NCBI RefSeq assembly: GCF_017614965.1
Contig: NZ_WVUG01000049.1
Location: forward strand, 1 to 39,172
Length of the DNA: 39,172 nt
DNA from: Streptomyces griseorubiginosus
GTDB lineage: Bacteria > Actinomycetota > Actinomycetes > Streptomycetales > Streptomycetaceae
Direction: 5' to 3'
Both the position numbers and the translations under genes were made by a program. Shown piece by piece: positions 20,462 to 27,878 of the stretch; positions within the stretch are counted from its first letter, which is position 1; each line of letters starts with the position of its first letter. Below the pieces are notes generated by a model. It was given only the letters and a program-made list of their open reading frames with translations. It was not told where the DNA came from and searched no databases.

Positions 20462-23400
20462 ATGCTCGCCCTCGTGGAGACCAGGTCCGTAAGTCGGGTG
20501 TTCGTCGGCCGAGCCGAAGAGCTCGGGACGCTGAACGACGCGCTCGCCCGTGCCGCCGCGGGCGAACCGCAGGCGCTGCTGATCGGCGGGGAGGCCGGGG
20601 TCGGCAAGACGCGGCTGGTCGAGGAGTTCGCCACCGCGGCCTGCCGCGAGGGCGCGGTCGTCGCACTCGGCGGCTGTGTGGAGATCGGCGCCGACGGCCT
20701 GCCCTTCGCCCCCTTCTCCACCGCCCTGCGCGCCCTGCGCCGCGAACTGCCCGGGGAACTCGCCTCCGCTGCCGCCGGACAGGAGGAGGAACTGGCCCGC
20801 CTGCTGCCCGAACTCGGCGAGGCCTCCGGCGGCCGGCACGACGAGGAGGGCATGGCCCGTCTCTTCGAACTCACCGCCCGTCTGCTGGAGCGCGTCGCGG
20901 CCGAGCGCACCGTCGTCGTCGCCCTGGAGGACCTGCACTGGGCCGACGCCTCCACCCGCCATCTGCTGGCCTACCTCTTCCGCACCCTGCGCACCGGCCG
21001 GCTCGTCGTCCTCGCCACCTACCGCGCCGACGACATCCACCGCCGCCACCCACTGCGCCCCCTGCTCGCCGAACTCGACCGCCTGCGCACCGTCCGCCGC
21101 GTGGAACTCGCCCGCTTCAACCGGCAGGAGGTCGGCCGCCAGATCGCCGGCATCCTCGCCGCCGAACCGGACCCCGACCAGGTCGACGCCATCTTCGAAC
21201 GCTCCGACGGCAACGCCTTCTTCGTCGAGGAACTCGCCGTCGCCGCCCACGAGGGCTGCTGCACCGGCCTCACCGACTCCCTGCGCGACCTGCTCCTGGT
21301 GCGCGTCGAGGGCCTGCCCGAGAGCGCCCAGCGGGTCGCCCGGATCGTCGCCGAGGGGGGCTCCACCGTCGAGTACCGCCTCCTGGCCGCCGTCGCCCGG
21401 CTCGCCGAGGACGACCTCATCGAGGCGCTGCGGGCCGCCGTGGGCGCCAACATCCTGCTCGCCACGCCCGCCGGGGACGGCTACCGCTTCCGCCACTCCC
21501 TGGTCCGCGAGGCCGTCAGCGACGACCTGCTGCCCGGCGAGCGCTCCCGCCTCAACCGCCGCTACGCCGAGGCCCTGGAGGCCGACCCCACCCTGGTCCC
21601 GGCCGACGAACGGGTCATGCGCCTGGCCAGCTACTGGTACCACGCCCACGACGCCGCGAAGGCCCTGCCCGCCGTCCTCGACGCCGCCGTCGCGGCCCGC
21701 TGCCGGCACGCCTACAGCGAGCAACTGCGGCTCCTGGAACGGGCGATGGAGCTGTGGGACACCGCCCCCGAGGACGTACGGGCCGCCCTGCGCCTCGGTG
21801 ACTACTGCGAGGTCTACGCCCCCTGCGGCTGCGATCCGGCCACCACCCCGCTGCACTTCCTCGACCTCATGGCCGAGGCCGCCGGCGCCGGCCGGCTGTG
21901 CGGGGAGCGGGAACGCGCCCTGAAGATCACCAAGCGAGCGCTGCATTTGCTGGAGGACGAGGACGATCCGCTGCGGGCCGCCTGGTTCTGGGTCCAGCGC
22001 TCCCGTCTCGTACAGGCCCTGGCCCGCGGCGACGGCTGGCGGGAGCTGGCCACCGCCCAGGACCTGGTGCGCGGTCTGCCGCCCTCCGAGGTGCACGCCG
22101 AGGTCCTCGCCCATGCCGCCGGCTGGGCGATGCTGCACGAACCCGGCCCTGACGCCCTCTCGGCCGCCGAGCGCGCCGTGGAGTACGCGCGCATGGTCGG
22201 CGCCCGGGAGATCGAACTCAACGCCCGCCTCACCCTCGGCGGCCTCATGGTCGACGCCGGCTCGGTCGAGTCCGGCCTCGCCGAGATGTACGAGGTCAAG
22301 GAACGGGCCCTGGAGGAAGGTGTCGCCGTCGTCGCCGGCCGGGCCTACGTCAATCTGCCCTCCGCCCTCGACTCGGTCGGCCGCACCCGGGAGGCCGTGC
22401 CGCTCCTGAAGGAGGGCCTCGCCTTCACCCGGAGGTTCGGTCTGCTCGAATCGGAGGCCTGGGTGTGGGCCAACCTCTCCGAGTCGACGTACTCCCTGGG
22501 CCTGTGGGACGAGGCCGCCGACGCCGCGGCGGGCGCCCTGCGGGTGGGGCACAGCGCGAAGCCCCAGGGCAGCGGCGCCATGTGCCTGGCGCACCTCGCC
22601 CTCGGCCGCGGCGACCTCACGGAGGCGGCCCGCCAACTGGCCGCCGCCCGGGACTTCCTGGGCACCCACGACCCCATGCCCCAGCACACACTGCTCCTCT
22701 CCCGCATCGCCATCGGCGTCGCCGCGGGCGAGGGCCGCCTGCCGGACGCCCGCGCCGAACTCGCCCGCGCCCTGGACGCCGGGATGCCGCCGGGCACCCA
22801 GCGCGACGGCTGGCCCCTGCTGCTCGCCGCCGCGACCGCCGAGGCCGACGCCCGCGCGCTGCCCGCCGCCGCCCGGGACCGGGCCGCCGTGCTGGACCGG
22901 ATCCGCGACGCGGCCAAGAAGACCACCACCGACGCCCCCCTCTGGCTCGCCCACGAGAAGTGGGTGCGGGCCGAGGTCTCCCGCGCCGAGGACGAGGACA
23001 CCGCCGACACCTGGTCGGACGTGGTCACCGCCTTCGAGTGCCTGGACCGGCCCTACGACCTCGCCCGTGTCCGTCTCCGCCTCGCCGGTGCCCTGCTGCG
23101 GGACGGCGGCGAGGACGAGCGCGACCGCGCCGCCGAACTGCTCCGTCTCGCCCACGCAGTCGCCGGCCACCTCGGCGCCCGCCCGCTCGCCGAGGCCGTC
23201 GCGCTGCTCGCCCAGCGCGCCCGGCTCGCCCTGCACCGCGTCCCGGACCAGCGGCCCGCCGACCCGGTCGAGGCCCTCGGGCTCACCAGCCGCGAACGCG
23301 ACGTCCTGCGCCTGGTCGCCGCCGGACGCACCAACCGGCAGATCGCCGAGCAGCTCTTCATCTCCCCTAAGACGGCCAGCGTCCACGTCTCGAACATCCT

Positions 23401-23500
23401 GGCCAAGCTCGGCGTCTCCGGAAGGGGAGAGGCCGCGGCGGTGGCGCACCGGGTCGGGCTGTCGCCGGCCGATCCGCTCACCGCCCGGACGGCGGGGTGA
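20462..23500 (+). CDS. LAL-type LuxR family regulator with AAA ATPase domain
   Basis: A 1012-residue regulator of the large ATP-binding LuxR (LAL) type. It has FVGRAEEL at 14-21, Walker A GGEAGVGKT (42-50), the Walker B region VVVALEDLHWADAS, a long helical-repeat middle (about 350-880) and a C-terminal LuxR helix-turn-helix (LTSRERDVLRLVAAGRTNRQ, then IAEQLF and TASVHVSNIL). LAL proteins are ATP-dependent activators of catabolic or secondary-metabolite genes; the target here is unknown. The start is uncertain: the ATG at 20462 gives the usual short lead before FVGRAEEL, while a GTG at 20474 is close. The longer in-frame extension to 20039 crosses the previous gene and its terminator and is rejected. 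Confidence 0.92.
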   Translation: MLALVETRSVSRVFVGRAEELGTLNDALARAAAGEPQALLIGGEAGVGKTRLVEEFATAACREGAVVALGGCVEIGADGLPFAPFSTALRALRRELPGELASAAAGQEEELARLLPELGEASGGRHDEEGMARLFELTARLLERVAAERTVVVALEDLHWADASTRHLLAYLFRTLRTGRLVVLATYRADDIHRRHPLRPLLAELDRLRTVRRVELARFNRQEVGRQIAGILAAEPDPDQVDAIFERSDGNAFFVEELAVAAHEGCCTGLTDSLRDLLLVRVEGLPESAQRVARIVAEGGSTVEYRLLAAVARLAEDDLIEALRAAVGANILLATPAGDGYRFRHSLVREAVSDDLLPGERSRLNRRYAEALEADPTLVPADERVMRLASYWYHAHDAAKALPAVLDAAVAARCRHAYSEQLRLLERAMELWDTAPEDVRAALRLGDYCEVYAPCGCDPATTPLHFLDLMAEAAGAGRLCGERERALKITKRALHLLEDEDDPLRAAWFWVQRSRLVQALARGDGWRELATAQDLVRGLPPSEVHAEVLAHAAGWAMLHEPGPDALSAAERAVEYARMVGAREIELNARLTLGGLMVDAGSVESGLAEMYEVKERALEEGVAVVAGRAYVNLPSALDSVGRTREAVPLLKEGLAFTRRFGLLESEAWVWANLSESTYSLGLWDEAADAAAGALRVGHSAKPQGSGAMCLAHLALGRGDLTEAARQLAAARDFLGTHDPMPQHTLLLSRIAIGVAAGEGRLPDARAELARALDAGMPPGTQRDGWPLLLAAATAEADARALPAAARDRAAVLDRIRDAAKKTTTDAPLWLAHEKWVRAEVSRAEDEDTADTWSDVVTAFECLDRPYDLARVRLRLAGALLRDGGEDERDRAAELLRLAHAVAGHLGARPLAEAVALLAQRARLALHRVPDQRPADPVEALGLTSRERDVLRLVAAGRTNRQIAEQLFISPKTASVHVSNILAKLGVSGRGEAAAVAHRVGLSPADPLTARTAG

Positions 23501-23536
23501 GACGTAGGCTGGAGACGACCCGCACAGGGAGGCGCC

Positions 23537-23740
23537 GTGTTCAACGCTTTCGAGGAACTGTTCGCGCCGGGCCGCAAGCACACCCGTGACGAACAGAACC
23601 GGCTGGAGCTGACCCGGGAGGACGTCGGTGACAACGATCCGGGGCGCGGTCCGATAGACCTGGCGTCCGGAAAGGTCGTGGTGCGCCCGCCCAGGCCGGA
23701 GCAGGACGAGGAAGGTCCCGAGGTGCCGGGGGAGGAGTGA
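23537..23740 (+). CDS. DUF6191-type small protein
   Basis: A 67-residue hydrophilic protein starting FNAFEELFAPGRKHT and continuing RLELTREDVGDNDPGRGPID, a pattern I know from small actinobacterial proteins (DUF6191). No function is known. It starts with a GTG after GGGAGG and lies 36 bp after the LAL regulator. A 10-bp direct repeat (CAGGGGGTCA twice, 23743-23762) spans the gap to the stop of the convergent lipoprotein gene. Confidence 0.78.
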   Translation: MFNAFEELFAPGRKHTRDEQNRLELTREDVGDNDPGRGPIDLASGKVVVRPPRPEQDEEGPEVPGEE

Positions 23741-23759
23741 CCCAGGGGGTCACAGGGGG

Positions 23760-24935
23760 TCACTTCACCTGCAGTTCCAGGATCCGGTCGTCTCCGCTCT
23801 TCGGGTCGCCCCTTCCGTCCGTGTTGCTCGTCGTCAGCCACAGCTTGTCGCCGCCCGCCGCCACCACCGTGCGCAGGCGGCCGTACTCACCCTTCAGGAA
23901 GGGCTGGGGGTCGGCGGAGGCCTTCGTGCCGTCCAGGGGTATGCGCCACAGGCGCTGACCCCTCAGGCCCGCCATCCAGATGGAGCCCTGGGCGTAGGCG
24001 ATACCGCTCGGGGAGGCCTCGTCGGTGTGCCACTGGGCTATCGGGTTGTGGAACTTCGCGTCGGAGGACCTGCCCTCGGCGTCCGGCCAGCCGTAGTTGT
24101 CGCCGGGCTTGATCGCGTTCAGCTCGTCCCAGGTGTCCTGGCCGAACTCCGCGGCGAACAGGCGCTGTTCGGGGTCCCAGGCCAGCCCTTGCACGTTCCG
24201 GTGGCCGTACGTGTACACGGGGGAGTCCGGGAACGGGTTGCCGGGAGCCGGGTCGCCCTCGGGGGTCAGGCGGAGGATCTTGCCGCCCAGGGACTTCCTG
24301 TCCTGCGCCAGGCCGCGGTTGCCGCTCTCGCCCGTGCCCGCGTAGAGCATGCCGTCCGGGCCGAAGGCGATCCGTCCGCCGTTGTGGATGTAGCCCTTGG
24401 GGATGCCCTTGAAGATCGTGTCCGGGGCGCCCAGTTGCTCACCGGCCGGCTTCCGCGGGTCGTACAGGACCCGGACGACGCGGTTGTCCGAGGCCGAGGT
24501 GAAGTACGCGTAGATCATGTGGTCCGAGGCGTAGTCCGGGGAGAGGGCGATGCCGAGCAGACCGCCCTCGCCGGCCGCGGAGACCCCGGAGACCTTGCCG
24601 AGGTCGGTCTTCTCGCCCGTCTTCTCGTCGACCCTGGTGATCGTGCCCTGGTCCCGGGAGGCGACGAGCACGCCGCCGTCGCCGGGGAGCGGGGCCAGGC
24701 CCCAGGGGCTGTTCAGGCCGGTGGCGACCGTCCGCAGCACCTTCACCGAGCCCTTGGCGGGCGGCGCCTGATCGGCTGCCCGACGGGACGGGGAGGCGTT
24801 CGCCGACGTGCCTCCCGAGGTGCCCCCCGATGGCGTACCGTCTCCGCCCGCCGAGCCGCCGCCCCCGCCGGAGCAGCCCGCTGTCAGCAGGAGCGCGGTG
24901 GTGGCCAGTAAGGCCGGTACAGCTCGTCGTAGCAC
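23760..24935 (-). CDS. PQQ-dependent sugar dehydrogenase-type lipoprotein
   Basis: A 391-residue secreted lipoprotein of the soluble glucose/sorbosone dehydrogenase (GSDH) beta-propeller family. The signal peptide ends in the lipobox LTAGC (Cys21), followed by a Gly/Ser/Thr-rich linker to about residue 60. The propeller shows NSPWGLAPLP, GGLLGIALSPDY, IHNGGRIAFGPDGMLYAGTG, YGHRNVQGLAWDP and EFGQDTWDELN, which includes the region of the catalytic His and the PQQ/Ca contacts. Substrate and cofactor use are inferred. Codon 9, in the signal peptide, is TTA (24909-24911), so secretion of this enzyme may depend on bldA. It starts at GTG 24935; the neighbouring CTA, CGA and GTA codons are also rare here. 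Confidence 0.9.
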   Translation of the reverse strand: MLRRAVPALLATTALLLTAGCSGGGGGSAGGDGTPSGGTSGGTSANASPSRRAADQAPPAKGSVKVLRTVATGLNSPWGLAPLPGDGGVLVASRDQGTITRVDEKTGEKTDLGKVSGVSAAGEGGLLGIALSPDYASDHMIYAYFTSASDNRVVRVLYDPRKPAGEQLGAPDTIFKGIPKGYIHNGGRIAFGPDGMLYAGTGESGNRGLAQDRKSLGGKILRLTPEGDPAPGNPFPDSPVYTYGHRNVQGLAWDPEQRLFAAEFGQDTWDELNAIKPGDNYGWPDAEGRSSDAKFHNPIAQWHTDEASPSGIAYAQGSIWMAGLRGQRLWRIPLDGTKASADPQPFLKGEYGRLRTVVAAGGDKLWLTTSNTDGRGDPKSGDDRILELQVK

Positions 24936-24997
24936 GGTCTCGGTCCCTTCGCACGGCGGTCCCGTCGGCAGCTTCCGCAGCCCGGTCGGCAGGTTCT

Positions 24998-25028
24998 ACC
25001 TGTGATACACCGCTCGCGCCTCACAGGT
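24998..25028. promoter_or_regulatory. ACCTGTGA-N15-TCACAGGT inverted repeat upstream of the lipoprotein gene
   Basis: ACCTGTGA (24998-25005) and TCACAGGT (25021-25028) are perfect inverted 8-mers. Just beside them CAGGT-TCT-ACCTG (24990-25002) forms a second perfect palindrome sharing the ACCTG half. They lie 55-95 bp upstream of the lipoprotein start on the minus strand, where a promoter and operator are expected. The binding protein is unknown. Confidence 0.5.
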
Positions 25029-25044
25029 TCCCGATCACCCGGAC

Positions 25045-25391
25045 CCCAATCGGCGACGGGAGACGAGCGGTGCGACGGCTCGCACGGGGCTTGTTTCGCG
25101 ATCACGTGAACGCTGGCCGACAACCGGCGATGAGGGAGGCGTGCGGCGGCTTCCGCCGGCATCGGGCCCTCGATTGGGTGCCGCGCGATCGGCAACCGGC
25201 GACGACAGGAGCGGCGCCCTCCGTCGGGAGTGGGCCCTGGATCGCTGGCGCTGGATCGGCAACCGGACGCTTGGGTTCTCGGTCGTCCGGGGTCCTTCGG
25301 CGACTGCCGGTGAGCGGGGAGTCATGGTTGGGGCGCCCGCTCGGGCCCTCGATCGGCCGGAGTTCATCGGCGACCATCGGTGAGCGGGGTC
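25045..25391. repeat. field of degenerate ~65-70 bp direct repeats
   Basis: About six diverged copies of a unit beginning ATCGGCRACYNNCGGTGAG start near 25049, 25113, 25188, 25255, 25297 and 25366. A second core, GGGCCCTCGATYGG, recurs at 25164, 25232 and 25343. Spacing is mostly 65-74 bp with one short interval of 42 bp. The stretch has no supportable gene on either strand and fills the gap between the aldo/keto reductase stop and the lipoprotein promoter. Confidence 0.7.
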
Positions 25392-25408
25392 ACGGCCGTG
25401 CCCCTGGT

Positions 25409-26407
25409 TCAGTCCCACGACCCCAGAGCGCCCGGCAGTTCCGCCACCTCGGTCAGGTCCTGCGGGGTCAGGCGGAGGTCGGCCGCCGCCGCGTTCTCCG
25501 CCGCCCAGCGCTCCTGCTTGGTGCCCGGCACCGGGACCACGTGCCGGCCCTGGGCCAGCACCCAGGCCAGCGCGACCTGGGCCGCGGTCACGTTCTCGCC
25601 GTGCCGGGCCGCGACCCGGCGCAGGCCGGCCACGATCGGCTGGTTGGCGGCCATCATCTCGGCGGTGAAGCGGGGATGCCGGGCGCGCACGTCGTCCGGT
25701 TCGAAGCCCTCGCCCGGGGTGAGGGTGCCGGTCAGGAAGCCGTTCCCGAGCGGCATCGCGGCCAGGAAGCCGACGCCGCGCGCCTCGCACCACGGCAGCA
25801 GCGACTCCAGCGCCTCCGGGGACCACACCGACAGCTCGGCCTCCACCGCGCTCACCGGGAACACCTGCTGGACCCGCCGCAACTGCCGGATCGTCGCGTC
25901 GTGCAGCCGGCCCCCCGACCGCCGCCCGCCCCGCGCCCCGACCGCGCACAGCCCGAGCGCCCTGACCTTCCCGGCCCGGACGAGCTCCGCCATCGCGCCC
26001 CACGTCTCCTCGACGGGGACCTCCGGGTCGGCGCGGTGCAACTGGTAGAGGTCGATCACATCCGTCTGCAGGCGCCGCAGCGACGCGTCACAGGCCCGCT
26101 TCACATAGCCGGGGCGGCCGTTGGCCACGATGTGCTGCTCCCCCACCAGCAGCCCCACCTTCGTCGACACGAAGGCGTCCGCGCGCCGCTCCTTCAACAC
26201 CCGCCCCACCAGCAGCTCGTTGGTGAACGGGCCGTACATGTCCGCCGTGTCCAGGAGCGTCGAGCCCGCGTCCAGCGCCCGGTGCACCGCCCTGAGCGAC
26301 TCCTCGCCGCGCTGCCGCGAGCCGCTGTACGCCCAGCTCATCGGCATGCACCCCAGGCCGACGGCCCCCACGGCGAGGGCCCCCGCGCCCATCGTCCTGC
26401 GCTCCAC
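25409..26407 (-). CDS. aldo/keto reductase
   Basis: A 332-residue NADPH-dependent aldo/keto reductase. The tetrad is complete: Asp53 and Tyr58 in DTADMYG, Lys83 in STKVG and His124 in YQLHRAD. The C-terminal VPVPGTKQERWAAENAAAAD is the cofactor-phosphate region. An Arg/Gly-rich insert (ARGGRRSGGRLHDATI) near residues 160-180 is a little unusual. The natural substrate is unknown. I chose the GTG at 26407, 10 bp after AAGGAGG; the longer frame would overlap the divergent hydroxyacid dehydrogenase gene, which starts at 26484. Confidence 0.9.
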   Translation of the reverse strand: MERRTMGAGALAVGAVGLGCMPMSWAYSGSRQRGEESLRAVHRALDAGSTLLDTADMYGPFTNELLVGRVLKERRADAFVSTKVGLLVGEQHIVANGRPGYVKRACDASLRRLQTDVIDLYQLHRADPEVPVEETWGAMAELVRAGKVRALGLCAVGARGGRRSGGRLHDATIRQLRRVQQVFPVSAVEAELSVWSPEALESLLPWCEARGVGFLAAMPLGNGFLTGTLTPGEGFEPDDVRARHPRFTAEMMAANQPIVAGLRRVAARHGENVTAAQVALAWVLAQGRHVVPVPGTKQERWAAENAAAADLRLTPQDLTEVAELPGALGSWD

Positions 26408-26483
26408 CTGCTCGTGACCCTCCTTCTTACGGATCCCCCAACCTAACCTCTGCGCCCCGACCGGCCTGACATAGCCTCCTGAC

Positions 26484-27434
26484 ATGACTGCTGACGTGTG
26501 GCTTCCGCTCCCGCCGGACGAGATCGAGGGTCTCCCGGACGGGCCCGAGTACCGCTTCTGGAACGGAGAGAAGGACTTCCCCGCAGACCCCGCCGACTGC
26601 TCCTTCTACGTCGTCCCCTACATGAAGCCCGCCGAGGTCGTCGTCCGCCCGCTGCCGCAACTCGGCTCCGTCCAGGTGGTCCAGACGCTGTCGGCGGGCA
26701 TCGACAGCCTGGAACCGGGCCTGAGGCACCTCCGCCCCGGCGTCCAGGTGTGCAACGCGCGCGGGGTGCACGAGGCGAGCACCGCAGAGCTGGCGCTCAC
26801 GCTGATCCTCGCCTCCCTGCGCGGTGTCCCCGACTTCGTACGGGGTCAGGAACTGGGGGAGTGGCGCGCCGGTTTCCGGCCCGCGCTCGCCGACAAGAGT
26901 GTCCTCATCGTCGGGTACGGAGCGATCGGATCCGCGATCGAGGACCGGCTCGTGCCCTTCGAGGTCGCGCGGGTGGTGCGCGTCGCGCGCTCCGCGCGCA
27001 CCACGGAGCGCGGCCCCGTGCATCCGCTCACCGATCTGCCCCGGCTGCTGCCCGAGGCGGACGTCGTCGTCCTGATCACGCCCCTGACCGAGTCCACGCG
27101 CGGCCTGGCGGGCGCCGACTTCCTCGCCCGGATGAAGGACGGAGCGCTCCTCGTCAACGTCGCGCGCGGACCCGTCGTCGACACCAAGGCGCTCCTCGCC
27201 GAGCTGGAGAGCGGCCGCATCACCGCCGCCCTCGACGTCACCGACCCCGAGCCGCTGCCCCGCGAGCACCCGCTGTGGAAGGCGCCAGGCGTGCTCATCA
27301 GCCCCCATGTCGGGGGACCGACCTCGGCGTTCCTGCCCCGTGCGAAGCGACTCATCGTCAACCAGCTGACACGTTTCGTGAACCGTGAACCCCTCGCCAA
27401 CGTGATCCTTACGACGGGTTCGACCGGCGCGTAG
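26484..27434 (+). CDS. D-2-hydroxyacid dehydrogenase
   Basis: A 316-residue NAD(P)-dependent D-isomer-specific 2-hydroxyacid dehydrogenase. The nucleotide-binding turn is GYGAIG (144-149), and the catalytic set is Arg228 (NVARGP), Glu256 (TDPEPLP) and His275 (SPHVGG). The substrate-binding N-terminal domain is short. Relatives include glyoxylate/hydroxypyruvate and phosphoglycerate dehydrogenases; the true SerA lies at 34.8 kb, so this one has another substrate. It is divergent from the aldo/keto reductase gene with a 76-bp gap. Confidence 0.9.
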   Translation: MTADVWLPLPPDEIEGLPDGPEYRFWNGEKDFPADPADCSFYVVPYMKPAEVVVRPLPQLGSVQVVQTLSAGIDSLEPGLRHLRPGVQVCNARGVHEASTAELALTLILASLRGVPDFVRGQELGEWRAGFRPALADKSVLIVGYGAIGSAIEDRLVPFEVARVVRVARSARTTERGPVHPLTDLPRLLPEADVVVLITPLTESTRGLAGADFLARMKDGALLVNVARGPVVDTKALLAELESGRITAALDVTDPEPLPREHPLWKAPGVLISPHVGGPTSAFLPRAKRLIVNQLTRFVNREPLANVILTTGSTGA

Positions 27435-27668
27435 CGCACGACCGGGCGCTGTCGAGCGCGGGCGCGCAACCGGCGCGTCATCCGCTTCCGGTACGCTCCG
27501 CAATCTTCCGGACGCGGTACGTGCTCGCATCGCCGCTGGTCGTCACGGAGCGTAGAGGAACTATGTCCCTGAGTGACGAGACTGGTGTATCGTCCCGAGC
27601 AGGGGCTGCGCCGCGCACCGTTCGGCGCCGGGGACGGACATTTCAGACTGTGAGGGGGGCGACGGGCG

Positions 27669-27878
27669 ATGCACGGCCTATGGACGAGCGATCCGACGCG
27701 GCGGGGCCGCCGGCGGCGACCCTGGCGCACGGCCGCGCGCAGACGCGGTCACCACAGCAATCACGGCTGCCGGCACAACCACCATCACCGCAGGCACAGC
27801 AGCCGCAGGGGGCATGCGCACCCAGCGCACCGGGACCCGCGGGACGCGGGAGCGGCGCGGACCGGGAGGACCCGGTGA
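27669..27878 (+). CDS. His/Arg-rich short ORF coupled to the downstream GGDEF gene (tentative)
   Basis: A 69-residue frame, starting at the ATG at 27669 after GAGGGGGG, whose TGA overlaps the GTG at 27875 as GTGA. The peptide is about one third Arg plus many His (GHHSNHGCRHNHHHRRH near 27-43), with no hydrophobic segment. Where the two overlapping frames differ most (27740-27870), this frame keeps G/C in almost every third position, while the alternative N-terminal extension of the GGDEF protein is full of A-ending codons. That favours this frame, but an unexpressed run is still possible. It could be a metal-binding or RNA-binding peptide, or a translational control ORF. Confidence 0.35.
   Translation: MHGLWTSDPTRRGRRRRPWRTAARRRGHHSNHGCRHNHHHRRHSSRRGHAHPAHRDPRDAGAARTGRTR

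Noticed and set aside
20372..23581. 1069-codon minus-strand frame opposite the LAL regulator
   Set aside because: Antisense shadow: Gly/Ala/Val-rich, no motifs, whereas the plus strand has Walker motifs and a LuxR HTH.
27563..27874. ATG 27563 or 27680 as start of the second GGDEF protein
   Set aside because: Third-position G/C is low (about 62% in the first 40 codons by hand count) and the GTG at 27875 has the better ribosome site. Not excluded, only less likely.
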